Positions 1 through 8,536 of a DNA stretch of 64,000 bases are shown here, piece after piece. The position numbers were made by a program, and so were the translations under genes. Origin of the DNA: Pyrococcus sp. ST04 (GTDB taxonomy: Archaea > Methanobacteriota_B > Thermococci > Thermococcales > Thermococcaceae). The stretch lies in the NCBI RefSeq assembly GCF_000263735.1, contig NC_017946.1:971348-1035347 (forward strand), given 5' to 3'. The notes under the pieces were generated by a model. The model ran no database searches, was not told the origin of the DNA, and saw nothing but the letters and a program-made list of their open reading frames with translations. Position 1 is the stretch's first letter; each line of letters opens with the position of its first letter.

Positions 1-198
1 CTCCCACCACCACTCCTCACCTTTTCCCGTAAGCTGGTAACTAACGAGGGAGTTGGCTATTACAAGCTTTATGAAAGTCTCCCCATCATTCAAATTATCG
101 TGTAGGTTTTTCAAGGCTTTAAACTGTTCATCGACTTTTTCCTCAATCTCTCTTGCTCCCTCTATTCCTATTTCCCTTATTAGTTCTGTGATTTTCAT
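1..198 (-). CDS. N-terminal part of archaeal 8-oxoguanine DNA glycosylase/lyase (AGOG), cut by window edge
   Basis: Only the first 66 codons are in the window; the gene continues leftward beyond position 1. The readable protein begins [20 protein letters not shown] and contains [18 protein letters not shown], which resembles the N-terminal helices of the AGOG family (archaeal GO glycosylase of the HhH-GPD superfamily). These bifunctional glycosylase/AP lyases remove 8-oxoguanine. The ATG overlaps the stop of the upstream gene by four bases (ATGA), so the two genes look translationally coupled. The catalytic HhH-GPD motif lies outside the window, so the assignment rests on N-terminal similarity only. 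Confidence 0.7.
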   Translation of the reverse strand, partial: MKITELIREIGIEGAREIEEKVDEQFKALKNLHDNLNDGETFIKLVIANSLVSYQLTGKGEEWWWE

Positions 199-1169
199 TT
201 AGAGCCCCCAACAGACTTTATCAACCTTTCTAAAAACAGATTCTCTCCTACAATTTCTGCTCCTGTGTTCCTTGGAATTCCTAACTCAACCCTTGCCTTT
301 ATCCCATGATCTTCTAAGAATTCTTGAATGCTAGCTTTGATAGGTTCGTACTCACTAATTCTTATGAGTCCATAAACTGTAGGCCCCCAACTGCTTTGAC
401 CTGCCCCGTAGGTTTTTTCTTTAAGGAAGTTGACTATTATAGCTATGTCATCTCTGAACTCCCCTCCCTGAAAGGCTGAAAAGTGTCTTCCTACTAATGC
501 CTGTATTTCTGAGAGTGCTTTTCCGAACTCTTTTATGTTCTTCTCAATCAGGGCAGGTAAAAGTTGGAGTAAAATTCTATGCGAGATTTCTTTAGCAGCC
601 TTTTCGTCTCCAAACTTATCTTTCATTATCTCTTCCTCTTCTCTCTCACTTAACCCTCTTTTCACGTTTGGCATCACAAGGATAAATCCCCAGTCGGGGG
701 GTAAAGTGTGTCTGACTATCAATGGAGGGATGTCCTCTTTAACTCCTCCATCGATGACGAGGCCACCATATTTGAAAACGTATAAACCTGCTCCACTTTC
801 TTTGGCCCTTCCTAATGCCTTTGCTATATCTTCTTCTCCTATGGATAAGTGAGACAGCTTTGCAACAGCACTTCCAACTGCTAGAGACAGCTGAGTTACT
901 GATCCAAGACCGACGTGTCTTGGTATAGATTTTCTGACTTCTATGTGATATTCAAAGCCGGTTCCGAATTTAGAATTCATAACCTCAATTACGTTCTTTA
1001 TGACCTCTTTGTCTTCATCGTTTGCCTCTATCCTCAGAGAATCGGAAGGAGTTATCTTAACCTCGTAACCATCCTCTAACGCAACTCCTATACTACCGAA
1101 TCTTCTACCGAATGTTCCTATTGGGTCTATGATCCCCAGGTGTAGCCTTTTGGGAGTTCTAACTATCAT
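195..1169 (-). CDS. mptG: Beta-ribofuranosylaminobenzene 5'-phosphate synthase (GHMP-kinase fold)
   Basis: The 324-residue protein has the GHMP fold signature of beta-RFAP synthase: [15 protein letters not shown] at the N-terminus, [12 protein letters not shown], then the phosphate loop region [18 protein letters not shown] near residue 87, and a C-terminal [13 protein letters not shown] segment. The enzyme joins PRPP and p-hydroxybenzoate or p-aminobenzoate with loss of CO2 in methanopterin-type cofactor synthesis. An upstream in-frame start at 1232 exists. I prefer 1169 because GGGGGG lies seven bases before this ATG and because the conserved family start is MIVRTPKR. It overlaps the glycosylase gene by four bases. 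Thermococcales are not methanogens, so the product is probably a modified pterin carrier. Confidence 0.85.
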   Translation of the reverse strand: MIVRTPKRLHLGIIDPIGTFGRRFGSIGVALEDGYEVKITPSDSLRIEANDEDKEVIKNVIEVMNSKFGTGFEYHIEVRKSIPRHVGLGSVTQLSLAVGSAVAKLSHLSIGEEDIAKALGRAKESGAGLYVFKYGGLVIDGGVKEDIPPLIVRHTLPPDWGFILVMPNVKRGLSEREEEEIMKDKFGDEKAAKEISHRILLQLLPALIEKNIKEFGKALSEIQALVGRHFSAFQGGEFRDDIAIIVNFLKEKTYGAGQSSWGPTVYGLIRISEYEPIKASIQEFLEDHGIKARVELGIPRNTGAEIVGENLFLERLIKSVGGSK

Positions 1170-1257
1170 GACTATCCCCCCGCATTTATTCATTGGGCTC
1201 TCTAATAATCCTTTGTATTTACGGTGATGCAAGAGAAACTTTGTTTGGTTGCGAAAA

Positions 1258-1266
1258 CTTTATAAG
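1258..1266 (+). promoter_or_regulatory. Box A (TATA) element of the tRNA-Leu gene
   Basis: CTTTATAAG sits about 32-40 bases upstream of the first base of the tRNA. This is the usual distance when an archaeal TATA box directs initiation a few bases before the mature tRNA 5' end. Confidence 0.6.
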
Positions 1267-1297
1267 TGCCATTTAGAGGAAGATATCTCGGGACGGA

Positions 1298-1385
1298 GCG
1301 GGGGTTGCCGAGCCTGGTCAAAGGCGCGGGATTGAGGGTCCCGTCCCGTAGGGGTTCCGGGGTTCAAATCCCCGCCCCCGCACCA
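1298..1385 (+). tRNA. tRNA-Leu, anticodon GAG, CCA encoded
   Basis: The sequence folds into a class II tRNA. The acceptor strand GCGGGGG pairs with CCCCCGC. The anticodon stem CGGGA/TCCCG encloses the loop TTGAGGG with anticodon GAG. There is a long variable arm (TCCCGTAGGGGTTC) and a T arm CGGGG-TTCAAAT-CCCCG. The discriminator A is followed by a genomically encoded CCA. It reads CUC and CUU leucine codons. No intron is seen in the anticodon loop. Confidence 0.96.
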
Positions 1386-1615
1386 TTTTCCTTCTGAGTT
1401 CGATGTTAAAAGAGGCTTCTCTGGTAATTGTTGCTTCATTTTAATATGCCTCTTGAACCCATCTGAACCGGAGACACTCCTATGTATGTTCTTGAAGATT
1501 GGGTAATTTCTCCCTTCACCTAGGTGATTGTGTAATTATTTAAATAATTAATTGCATTATTATGTAGACCTAAGTTTTAATGTTATCTTCCTTATAGTAC
1601 CCTGTGGTGATTCTC

Positions 1616-2383
1616 ATGAATGTTGACCTGAATTCTGATTTAGGAGAAAGCTTTGGGAGATACAAACTCGGTCTCGATGAAGAAGTTATGAAGTATATAA
1701 CATCAGCAAATATAGCTTGTGGGTGGCATGCTGGAGATCCAATTGTCATGAGAAGAACTGTGAAACTCGCAAAAGAAAACGGAGTAGCGGTTGGAGCACA
1801 TCCTGGGTATCCAGACTTGATGGGATTTGGAAGAAGGTATATGAAGCTTTCTCCAGAGGAGGCTAAAAACTACATCTTGTATCAGATTGGAGCCCTCTAT
1901 GCCTTCGCAAAGGCAGAAGATGTTCCTTTACAACATGTAAAGCCCCATGGGGCATTATATAATGCAATGGTTAAAGAAGAAGATTTGGCAAGGGCGGTTA
2001 TAGAGGGAGTGCTAGATTTTGATAAGAAGCTCATAATTGTTGCACTCGCAAACTCCAGGGTAGTTGAAATCGCTGAAGAAATGGGAGCAAGGGTTGCCAA
2101 TGAAGTATTCGCCGATAGGGCATACAATCCAGATGGAACCCTAGTTCCACGAGGAAAGCCAGGGGCTGTTATAGAAGACAAATATGAGATAGCTGAAAGG
2201 GTAATATCTATGGTCAAGGACGGAGGAGTTAAGGCGATAAATGGAGAATGGGTTGAACTTAAAGCAGATACAATATGCGTTCATGGAGACAATCCAAAGG
2301 CAGTTGAGATAACAGCGTACATTAGAAGTAGACTTGAGGAAGAGGGAATTAAAGTGATTCCAATGGGGGAATTCCTGAGATGA
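1616..2383 (+). CDS. pxpA: 5-oxoprolinase subunit A (LamB/YcsF family)
   Basis: The protein has 255 residues with the LamB/YcsF hallmarks: [10 protein letters not shown] at the N-terminus, [12 protein letters not shown] near residue 30, [16 protein letters not shown], and a C-terminal TICVHGDNP segment. With PxpB and PxpC it forms the ATP-dependent 5-oxoprolinase that opens cyclised glutamine/glutamate (5-oxoproline) to glutamate. Such damage is fast at high temperature. GTG codons at 1604 and 1607 are in frame, but GGTGAT (1606-1611) is placed as the ribosome binding site for the ATG at 1616. The stop overlaps the pxpB start by four bases, the first link of a three-gene operon. Confidence 0.9.
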   Translation: MNVDLNSDLGESFGRYKLGLDEEVMKYITSANIACGWHAGDPIVMRRTVKLAKENGVAVGAHPGYPDLMGFGRRYMKLSPEEAKNYILYQIGALYAFAKAEDVPLQHVKPHGALYNAMVKEEDLARAVIEGVLDFDKKLIIVALANSRVVEIAEEMGARVANEVFADRAYNPDGTLVPRGKPGAVIEDKYEIAERVISMVKDGGVKAINGEWVELKADTICVHGDNPKAVEITAYIRSRLEEEGIKVIPMGEFLR

Positions 2384-3060
2384 AAGTGAGGCTTGTTGGG
2401 GAGTCGTGCATAGCAATCATACTTGGAGAAGAGATTAACGAGCATATCAATGATATGGTACACGCATTGATGGATTCATTAATGGCCAAGAATCCAGAAT
2501 GGCTTCTTGAAGTTGTTCCTTCCTATTCTACCCTTTACATATATTTTGACCCTCTTAAGGCAACGTACAAGGAGGTACTCAAATTCCTGGAGAATGTTGA
2601 GATCCGGAAAGTAGAAAGAAAAGGAAAGAGAGTGGAAATACCGGTAGCATATGGTGGGGAATTTGGGCCAGATATCTCCTTCGTTGCTGAATACAATGGC
2701 CTAACGGTTGATGATGTAATAGAAATACACTCGAGGCCACTATATAGGGTTTACTTTCTGGGATTTCTTCCTGGATTCGCATACCTTGGGGGAATGGATG
2801 AAAGAATTGCTACCCCAAGACTCGAAAAGCCGAGATTAAAGGTTCCGGCAGGTAGTGTTGGGATAGCAGGAAAGCAAACGGGGTGGTATGCAATTGAAAG
2901 TCCAGGAGGGTGGAGGATAATAGGAAGAACACCGTTGAAAACCTTTAACCCAACCAAAGTTCCTCCGAGCATAGTGGAGCCAGGAGATTATGTTAAATTC
3001 GTTCCAATAACTGAGGAGGAGTTCTGGGAAATTTACAAGGAGGAGTGGGGAGATGATTGA
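2380..3060 (+). CDS. pxpB: 5-oxoprolinase subunit B (KipI family, carboxyltransferase domain 1)
   Basis: The 226-residue protein is a full-length KipI-type domain. Recognisable motifs are [30 protein letters not shown] and [20 protein letters not shown], the cyclophilin-like core shared with allophanate hydrolase subunit 1. It works with PxpC and PxpA in ATP-dependent 5-oxoproline hydrolysis. It overlaps pxpA by four bases and pxpC by eight, so the three proteins should be made together. In bacteria the same family was first described as an inhibitor of a sporulation kinase, but the three-gene order here points to the metabolic role. Confidence 0.9.
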   Translation: MKVRLVGESCIAIILGEEINEHINDMVHALMDSLMAKNPEWLLEVVPSYSTLYIYFDPLKATYKEVLKFLENVEIRKVERKGKRVEIPVAYGGEFGPDISFVAEYNGLTVDDVIEIHSRPLYRVYFLGFLPGFAYLGGMDERIATPRLEKPRLKVPAGSVGIAGKQTGWYAIESPGGWRIIGRTPLKTFNPTKVPPSIVEPGDYVKFVPITEEEFWEIYKEEWGDD

Positions 3061-4048
3061 AATAGTATCGGTGATAACTCCAGCAACGATTCAGGATTCT
3101 GGAAGATTTGGGTATCAGAGATTTGGAGTTCCTGTAAGTGGCTTTATGGATTACATCTCAGCTAGGATTGCAAACTACTTAGTTGGAAATCCTGGAGGAT
3201 TTCCAGTTATAGAATTTACAGTTGGTGGGCTAATTCTTAAGTTCCACGGTTCTACAGTCTTTGCAGTAACTGGAGAGGCTGAAGTAAATTTGAATGATAT
3301 ATCTCTTTCCCCTTGGGAGAGTTATTGGGCCAAGAGAGGAGATGTACTCAGGGTAAGGCTCAGAGAGGGGATGTATGGTTATATTGCCTTTGCTGGAGGA
3401 ATTGAATGTTCGAAGGTTCTTGACAGTTGCTCAACATATGTAAGGGCTAACTTTGGAAAAACATTAAAGCAGGGAGATATGCTAAAGACTGGTTATGCAA
3501 TACTTTCTGGAAAGGCTGGGAGAAGTGTTCCTGAAGAACTAGTCCCAAGACTTTGGGGGAACAAGACCGTTAGGGTGATTTTGGGCCCTAACGTTGAAAA
3601 TTTCTCTCCGGATGGCATTAGAACCTTCGTATCTTCAGAATACGAGGTAACCCCGAATTCGGATAGGATGGGATATAGGTTGGAGGGGCCAGTAATAGAG
3701 CACTCGGAGAGAGGGGCTGACATAATTACTGAACCAATAGCTAGGGGTAGTATTCAAGTTCCAGCCAACGGGAAGCCTATAGTTATGATGGCAGATGCCC
3801 AAACTACGGGTGGCTATGCTAAGATAGCTACAGTTATAAAAGTAGACCTTCCGAAGGTTGCCCAAACTAGGCCAGGAGAGAAGTTGAAGTTTAGGCCTAC
3901 GAGTTATAAAAAGGCTGTAGAGGAGTTAAAGAAAGTTGAAACGATGATGAATGCACTTGAGAAGTTCCTCAATGGAAAGCTCAATCTGTTTAGGATTAAA
4001 GTAATGGGGGAGAAGTACCTCGCCTTTGCGGGTAGAGAAGACTTATAA
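3053..4048 (+). CDS. pxpC: 5-oxoprolinase subunit C (KipA family, carboxyltransferase domain 2)
   Basis: The 331-residue protein matches the KipA/allophanate hydrolase subunit 2 pattern: TIQDSGRFGYQRFGVPVSG near the N-terminus, NRMG-like SDRMGYRLEGP, and DGQTTGGY-like MADAQTTGGYAKIATV in the C-terminal third. It is the partner of PxpB in 5-oxoprolinase. The ATG lies eight bases inside the end of pxpB. The extra 30-residue tail after the conserved GEKLKF segment is rich in Lys and hydrophobic residues and is probably a C-terminal helix. This is the last gene of the pxp operon; the next gene begins 33 bases on with its own ribosome binding site. Confidence 0.9.
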   Translation: MIEIVSVITPATIQDSGRFGYQRFGVPVSGFMDYISARIANYLVGNPGGFPVIEFTVGGLILKFHGSTVFAVTGEAEVNLNDISLSPWESYWAKRGDVLRVRLREGMYGYIAFAGGIECSKVLDSCSTYVRANFGKTLKQGDMLKTGYAILSGKAGRSVPEELVPRLWGNKTVRVILGPNVENFSPDGIRTFVSSEYEVTPNSDRMGYRLEGPVIEHSERGADIITEPIARGSIQVPANGKPIVMMADAQTTGGYAKIATVIKVDLPKVAQTRPGEKLKFRPTSYKKAVEELKKVETMMNALEKFLNGKLNLFRIKVMGEKYLAFAGREDL

Positions 4049-4081
4049 TCCAAACGATTCCTTTAAAGTTCGGGGGCAGTT

Positions 4082-4390
4082 ATGGCCGGTAAAATGTATG
4101 TGAAGGTATACAGGGTTCAGGGTGAAGTGTTGGTTGCCGCTTGTGATGAAGAGTTGCTTGGGAAAACCTTTAGGGAGGGGGAGCTTAAGCTTGAGGTGAA
4201 AGAAAGGTTCTATAAAGGAGAACTTGTTGATGTGGATGAGCTTGAAAAATTGCTTGAGGAAGCGACGATTGCGAACCTTACTGGGGAGAGGGTTGTAAAG
4301 AAGGCGATAGAACTCGGGTATATAGACGAGCATAGAGTTCTGAAAATCCAAGGAGTTCCCCATGCTCAGATGGCAAGGATGTTCTTCTGA
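4082..4390 (+). CDS. DUF424 family protein
   Basis: This 102-residue cytosolic protein fits the archaeal DUF424 family: MYVKVYRVQGEVLVAACDEELLGKTF at the N-terminus (beta strands followed by a helix), EATIANLTGERVVKKAIELGYID in the middle and a conserved end VPHAQMARMF. Its molecular function is not established to my knowledge. GGGGGC five bases before the ATG at 4082 supports this start; ATG at 4094 is an alternative. It follows pxpC closely on the same strand and may be read through from that operon. Confidence 0.8.
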   Translation: MAGKMYVKVYRVQGEVLVAACDEELLGKTFREGELKLEVKERFYKGELVDVDELEKLLEEATIANLTGERVVKKAIELGYIDEHRVLKIQGVPHAQMARMFF

Positions 4391-4446
4391 AGTTAAGTCT
4401 TGGGATGATCCTAAAAATTGTTCAAAAACAGATATAAGCTGAAGTC

Positions 4447-4749
4447 TTAGAGGTTAATTTTTATCCCTGTTTCTTCTTCAACCTCCTTAAATCCTCTCTT
4501 TATATACTCAGCCAGTTCTTTGTCAATCTCAAGCAGAGCGGCTAGAAATTCTCCAACGTGCTCTTTTTCTTCGTTGGCAACATCATAGAAGATGTGCTTT
4601 ATCCTTTCATCTTCTATAAGCTCAGCTAACTGTTCGTAGAAACTTATAGCATCCAATTCAGCTTCAATAGCCCATCTTAGAGCTTGTGCAATTTCTTTTT
4701 TGGAAAGGGGCTTTTCTCTACTTAAAAGAAAAGGCTTCTCCGCGAGCAT
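4447..4749 (-). CDS. Encapsulated-ferritin-like (rubrerythrin superfamily) protein, stand-alone
   Basis: The 100-residue protein is a two-helix ferritin-like domain. It has AIEAELDAISFYEQLAELI around residues 30-48 and DVANEEKEHVGEFLAALL around residues 60-77, then a helical tail. Spacing of the Glu and EExxH residues matches the EncFtn family, which dimerises to make a ferroxidase site and is normally packaged in an encapsulin shell. An in-frame ATG exists at 4809. AGGTGA lies just before the ATG at 4749, and an AT-rich box A (minus strand ATATTTATTT) lies upstream, so 4749 is preferred. No encapsulin shell gene is adjacent. In P. furiosus the shell is fused to such a domain, so this lone copy is unusual. 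A plain rubrerythrin-like oxidative stress role is the alternative. Confidence 0.75.
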   Translation of the reverse strand: MLAEKPFLLSREKPLSKKEIAQALRWAIEAELDAISFYEQLAELIEDERIKHIFYDVANEEKEHVGEFLAALLEIDKELAEYIKRGFKEVEEETGIKINL

Positions 4750-4850
4750 GCTTTCACCTTCAATTCTATACTCTTTGCTAAATAAATATCTTCCCCTTAT
4801 TATTGTCATGGCAAATTTTGAATGAGAGCTGATTTGTTGATAATAAAATT

Positions 4851-4864
4851 ATGACAGGTGTCAT
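4851..4864. promoter_or_regulatory. Palindromic operator candidate ATGACAggTGTCAT
   Basis: A 6-2-6 inverted repeat lies midway between the leftward ferritin-like gene and the rightward hydrogenase protease gene. The same half sites recur at 48561-48574 before a hemerythrin-type sensor gene. This suggests a dimeric HTH regulator shared by the two loci. The regulator itself is not identified. Confidence 0.5.
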
Positions 4865-4953
4865 TTAATCTTCAATTCATTTAACTTCCTTTTTGTTCCC
4901 AAAATCTGGGAAAACCATAACACCTATATGTTCATGTCATAGGAATAGATTCT

Positions 4954-5427
4954 ATGAATCTTAAGCAGGTTATCAAAAGTGGCAAGAGGATCGTAATCTG
5001 TGGGATTGGAAACGAAATTAGGGGTGATGATGGCTTTGGAGTTCTACTCGTTAAAGAGTTGAAAAAGTTGATAAAGCGAGAAAATGTTCTAATTCTTAAC
5101 TGTGGCCAAGCTCCAGAGAGCTTCTTCGGAAAAATCATAAAATTCAAACCAGATTTGGTAATATTTGTGGATGCCATCCATTTTGGTGGAAATCCTGGTG
5201 AAATAGTCGTTGTAACTCCGGAGAGCGTTATTGGGGAAGCTTTTTCGACTCATGGTATGCCCTTAAAGCTGATGGCCAAGCATATTGAGAGAGATGTTGA
5301 TGCCGAGATAATCCTTATAGGATGCCAGCCAAAGAACATCGGTCTCTTTGAGGAGATTAGCCCAGAGGTCAAAGAAGCATTAGAAAAGTTGCTTTCCATT
5401 ATTGCGGATGCTCTTAATGATCCTTAG
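4954..5427 (+). CDS. hycI: Hydrogenase maturation endopeptidase, HycI/HyaD family
   Basis: The 157-residue protein carries the nickel-binding motifs of the [NiFe]-hydrogenase maturation protease family: [20 protein letters not shown] near residue 17, [11 protein letters not shown] near residue 74 with the conserved Asp, and STHGMPL with the conserved His around residue 100. It removes the C-terminal extension of the hydrogenase large subunit after Ni insertion. A weak TATA-like sequence at about 4922-4929 leaves little 5' leader. The 3' end overlaps the convergent mobA gene by 48 bases. Related proteases serve membrane-bound and cytosolic hydrogenases; which one this processes cannot be told. 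Confidence 0.87.
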   Translation: MNLKQVIKSGKRIVICGIGNEIRGDDGFGVLLVKELKKLIKRENVLILNCGQAPESFFGKIIKFKPDLVIFVDAIHFGGNPGEIVVVTPESVIGEAFSTHGMPLKLMAKHIERDVDAEIILIGCQPKNIGLFEEISPEVKEALEKLLSIIADALNDP

Positions 5428-5979
5428 ATCTTCTTTCCTATTGATGTTGAAAAAGCTTGAGTACCACTCCTTTGGAATTCTGGTTATGTCTATGTAGCAC
5501 GGTCTTGATGACTCAACTATTGCAGAGAGCCTGTACATTCCCTTCTTAATTGCAACTTCAAGAACTTCCCTAAACTCCCTACGGTAAGCAGCGTGGAGGG
5601 GTTCGAGATATCCATTGGGCCACCTAGGGATGCACACTTTGTTACCATAATTATTGAATTGCATAATTATGTAATCAATGAATTCTGGAATTAATGCTGG
5701 CATGTCCCCACCGACGACGAAGATATCTCCAAGGGAGAGAGCAGTATAGAGACCACTTATTGGTCCTATTTCCATCTCATCAACAACAACCTCGTATCCA
5801 AGCTTTTTAGCCTTCTCAAAGTTCCTACGGGATGCCACTATTACAATCTCGTCTATCATCTGGACTTTTTCAAGAGCCTGAAGTGCATAGAGGATTAAAG
5901 GCTTACCTCCTATTTTAAAGAAAAGCTTATCCTCACCAAACCTTCTCGACTTTCCACCCGCAAGTACTGCTCCAATCAT
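5380..5979 (-). CDS. mobA: Molybdenum cofactor guanylyltransferase
   Basis: The 199-residue protein has the nucleotidyltransferase signature [22 protein letters not shown] at the N-terminus, the [10 protein letters not shown] motif near residue 72 and [13 protein letters not shown] near residue 88, where the Asp binds Mg. It transfers GMP from GTP to molybdopterin, or its tungsten analogue in Pyrococcus, to make the dinucleotide cofactor. The last about 50 residues lie over the end of hycI on the other strand. The assignment to MobA rather than another sugar nucleotidyltransferase rests on the [12 protein letters not shown] pattern. Confidence 0.85.
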   Translation of the reverse strand: MIGAVLAGGKSRRFGEDKLFFKIGGKPLILYALQALEKVQMIDEIVIVASRRNFEKAKKLGYEVVVDEMEIGPISGLYTALSLGDIFVVGGDMPALIPEFIDYIIMQFNNYGNKVCIPRWPNGYLEPLHAAYRREFREVLEVAIKKGMYRLSAIVESSRPCYIDITRIPKEWYSSFFNINRKEDLRIIKSIRNNGKQLF

Positions 5980-6103
5980 CTCTCATTTTTACCTAAATTT
6001 CCACTTTTTAGTCTTGTCGGTGAGCAAAGATCTTTAAGATTACATGCTCCCAATTTTAAGCTTAAATATTGGTATCCTTTCACTTAGTGTTCGGTGGGGA
6101 ATT

Positions 6104-6589
6104 ATGAAAATCTGTTACACTCCAATAGGAATAATCCACACTCCCTTTAAGACTCCAAGGGGAGTTCCCATTCAGCCCTCTGCTGCCCAGGGTGTTAAGG
6201 GTGTCGTTGAAGTATTTGAAGAATACTCCCAAGGACTAAAGGATATTGAAGGATTTTCTCATATCATCTTGATTTACCACTTTCATCTTGCAAAGGGAGA
6301 TGACCTACTAGTAACCCCTTACATGGATGAAGAAAGACATGGTGTGTTTGCGACTAGGGCACCCAGCAGGCCAAATCCTATAGGGATATCGGTCGTTAGG
6401 TTGGTGAATGTTGAGAAAAACAGGCTGTATGTTGAGGATGTTGACATAGTTGATGGGACGCCACTGCTTGATATAAAGCCATATGTCCCAGAGTTCGATA
6501 TAAGGAACGTTGAGAGGATAGGATGGCTAGAAAAGAACGTCAAGAAGCTTAAGAGTACTAGAGACGATGGAAGATTCTCGATGATTTAA
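6104..6589 (+). CDS. TsaA/TrmO-family protein (tRNA t6A37 N6-methyltransferase type)
   Basis: The 161-residue protein shows the TsaA-like beta-barrel pattern: YTPIGIIHTPF at the N-terminus, GFSHIILIYHFH, RHGVFATRAPSRPNPIGIS (residues about 78-96) and DGTPLLDIKPYVPEFD. The family includes bacterial TrmO, which methylates N6 of t6A37 in tRNA-Thr using SAM. An in-frame ATG at 6044 lies 20 codons upstream. GGTGGGG directly precedes 6104 and the conserved domain starts at MKICYTPIG, so 6104 is chosen. An AAATATT box at 6063-6069 fits as a TATA box. Archaeal members are less studied, so substrate is inferred. Confidence 0.83.
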   Translation: MKICYTPIGIIHTPFKTPRGVPIQPSAAQGVKGVVEVFEEYSQGLKDIEGFSHIILIYHFHLAKGDDLLVTPYMDEERHGVFATRAPSRPNPIGISVVRLVNVEKNRLYVEDVDIVDGTPLLDIKPYVPEFDIRNVERIGWLEKNVKKLKSTRDDGRFSMI

Positions 6590-6640
6590 ATTAAAACAGA
6601 TAATGGCAAAATTTTAGATGTGGAAAAATTGATTTAAAAT

Positions 6641-6654
6641 TTAGGTCAACCTAA
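6641..6654. promoter_or_regulatory. Operator palindrome TTAGGTcaACCTAA abutting box A
   Basis: A perfect 6-2-6 inverted repeat begins directly after a TTTAAAAT box A (about 6633-6640) and ends 14 bases before the start of the radical SAM gene. The half site TTAGG resembles DtxR/IdeR iron boxes. A second copy sits in the same position before the next gene at 7638. A repressor binding here would block the start site. Confidence 0.6.
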
Positions 6655-6668
6655 TTCTTGGTGGTGAT

Positions 6669-7613
6669 ATGATAGCCTTCGGACCTGTTCCATCAAGGAG
6701 GCTGGGAAGAAGCTTGGGAATAAATAACATTCCAGACAAAGTCTGTACTTATGCGTGTGTGTACTGCCAGATTGGGAAAACCTTAAGGATGCAAATCGAG
6801 AGGCAAGAGTTTTATGAACCAAGGAAAGTAATTGAGGAAGTTACAAAGAAAGTTGAGGAGGCGGTTGAGAAGGGAGAGAGAATAGATTATTTAACCTTTG
6901 TTCCCGATGGTGAGCCAACACTTGATGCGAACCTTGGCAAAGAAGCCGATGCATTAAAGTCACTTGGTATCCCTCTGGCAATACTTACGAACTCTTCGCT
7001 TCTCTGGAGAAGAGATGTAAGAGAGGATTTAGCTGTATTTGAGTTAGTGTCCTTAAAGCTGGATGCAGTAACTGAAAACCTTTGGAGGAAAATTGACAGG
7101 CCTCACAAGGATTTGAAACTTGATAAGATTCTTGAAGGAATGCTTATTTTCAGGGATGAGTTTGAGGGTAAGATAATAACCGAGACTATGCTTATAAACA
7201 TTGAATATGGAGATGAGCTTGAAAAGATTGCTGAATTCCTAAAAGAGCTAAAGCCGGATAAGGCGTACATAGCTGTCCCAACAAGGCCTCCTGCTGAAAA
7301 ATGGGTTAGACCTGCGAGTGAGGAAATAATAGCAAAGGCTTATTCTCTGTTTAGTGATGCTCTAGGAGAAGGGAGAGTTGAGTATCTTATAGGCTATGAA
7401 GGAAATGCCTTTGCATTTACGGGGGATGTAGTTGAGGATCTTCTAAGCATAACCGCTGTTCATCCAATGAGGGAAGAGGCCGTAAAAGAGCTTCTGAAGA
7501 AGGCCAATGCATCATGGGAAATCGTTGAAAGACTAATTGAGGAAGGAAAGCTAATTGTCCTGGAATACAATGGTGTTAAGTTCTATATGAGAAAGTTGAA
7601 GAGCAGATCTTGA
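6669..7613 (+). CDS. Radical SAM protein (COG0731-like)
   Basis: The 314-residue protein begins FGPVPSRRLGRSLGINNIP, typical of a radical SAM subfamily related to wyosine synthetase-like proteins. The cluster motif is CTYACVYC (CX3CX2C) at about residues 27-34, and a SAM-binding region PDGEPTLD follows near residue 80. The C-terminal about 80 residues (TAVHPMREEAVKELL...) resemble a small winged-helix or DNA-binding-like domain. The start has GGTGAT seven bases upstream. It is preceded by the TTAGGTcaACCTAA operator and followed by two ferredoxin-containing MinD ATPases under an identical operator, which suggests a shared iron-sulfur role. The substrate is unknown. Confidence 0.8.
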   Translation: MIAFGPVPSRRLGRSLGINNIPDKVCTYACVYCQIGKTLRMQIERQEFYEPRKVIEEVTKKVEEAVEKGERIDYLTFVPDGEPTLDANLGKEADALKSLGIPLAILTNSSLLWRRDVREDLAVFELVSLKLDAVTENLWRKIDRPHKDLKLDKILEGMLIFRDEFEGKIITETMLINIEYGDELEKIAEFLKELKPDKAYIAVPTRPPAEKWVRPASEEIIAKAYSLFSDALGEGRVEYLIGYEGNAFAFTGDVVEDLLSITAVHPMREEAVKELLKKANASWEIVERLIEEGKLIVLEYNGVKFYMRKLKSRS

Positions 7614-7637
7614 GCATATGCACAAAACTTAAAAATA

Positions 7638-7651
7638 TTAGGTAAACCTAA
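7638..7651. promoter_or_regulatory. Operator palindrome TTAGGTaaACCTAA abutting box A
   Basis: This has the same half sites and spacing as the site at 6641. It again directly follows an ACTTAAAAAT box A and lies 17 bases before the first MinD-type gene. The identical geometry in two neighbouring promoters supports a common repressor, probably metal-responsive. Confidence 0.6.
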
Positions 7652-7668
7652 TCCTCGGAGGTGAGGGA

Positions 7669-8532
7669 ATGCAGATCGCGATCAGTGGGGGAAAAGGGGG
7701 AACTGGAAAATCAACGGTTGCAATAAATGTTGCCGTCGAACTCGCCAAAAAGTTCAGGTTAGTTTTGGCAGATTTGGACGTTGAAGCGCCAAATGATCAC
7801 CTCCTCCTTGGGGTTGAACTCCAGAACGAGAGAGAGGTAAATCAGTTCATGCCAAAGTTCGACTACTCTAAATGTATAAAATGCAGGAAGTGTGCTGAGG
7901 TTTGTGAAGAACATGCAATAATAACGCTAAAGGATGGAACGCCGTTTCTTATGCCTACACTTTGCTCTGGATGTAGGGCTTGTGAAATTGTCTGTCCAGT
8001 TCCTGGAGCAATCCAAGAGGGTTCAAGGCTTATAGGACACACGTATGTTACTCCAACGCCCTACAATTTTATCCTAGTTACGGGAAAACTGAGAGAAGGT
8101 GAGGAAAGGTCGATGCCATTAGTCGTTGCTGCCAAGAGGAGGGCTAAGGAAATTGAGAAAGAGCTTCTAATAGTTGACACAGCTGCAGGAACTGGAAACA
8201 CCGTTTCAAAGGCTATAGAGGGGTCACAGTTGTTGATAGCCGTAACAGAGCCAACGCCCTTGGGTATTCATGATACTGAGTTAATCTTGCAACTTGGTAA
8301 GCTCATGGGCATCGAGACATGGGTGGTAGTTAATAGAGCCGACCTAGGAGATGTTGGAGAGGTGAGGAAACGGGCAGAAAAGTATGGGGCGAGAATCATC
8401 GCCGAAATTCCATACAGCGAGAACATAGTGAAAACTTACGTCTCTGGAAGACCTATTGTGACTACTGATTATCCAGAGGCTGAAATATTCAGGAAGATAG
8501 CCGATGAGATTTACAGATTTTTGAGGGGGTGA
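7669..8532 (+). CDS. MinD/Mrp-family P-loop ATPase with 4Fe-4S ferredoxin insert (first copy)
   Basis: The 287-residue protein has the deviant Walker A motif GGKGGTGKST at residues 7-16. Two inserted 4Fe-4S motifs follow: CIKCRKCAEVCEEHAI near residue 66 and CSGCRACEIVCPVPGAI near residue 102. The switch Asp motif VDTAAGTGN is near residue 169. This MinD superfamily subgroup with a ferredoxin insert is widespread in anaerobes and is thought to help iron-sulfur assembly or metal cofactor handling; the client is not known. GGAGGTGA six bases upstream fixes the start. It is followed after four bases by a paralogue. Both likely form one transcript and perhaps a heterodimer. Confidence 0.86.
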   Translation: MQIAISGGKGGTGKSTVAINVAVELAKKFRLVLADLDVEAPNDHLLLGVELQNEREVNQFMPKFDYSKCIKCRKCAEVCEEHAIITLKDGTPFLMPTLCSGCRACEIVCPVPGAIQEGSRLIGHTYVTPTPYNFILVTGKLREGEERSMPLVVAAKRRAKEIEKELLIVDTAAGTGNTVSKAIEGSQLLIAVTEPTPLGIHDTELILQLGKLMGIETWVVVNRADLGDVGEVRKRAEKYGARIIAEIPYSENIVKTYVSGRPIVTTDYPEAEIFRKIADEIYRFLRG

Positions 8533-8536
8533 GGGA

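Noticed and set aside
535-852. Plus-strand open frame opposite the RFAP synthase gene
   Set aside because: Ser/Pro/Leu-rich shadow frame without a ribosome binding site, opposite a well-conserved enzyme.
1386-1603. Search for a further RNA gene after the tRNA
   Set aside because: No cloverleaf or C/D box order found on either strand.
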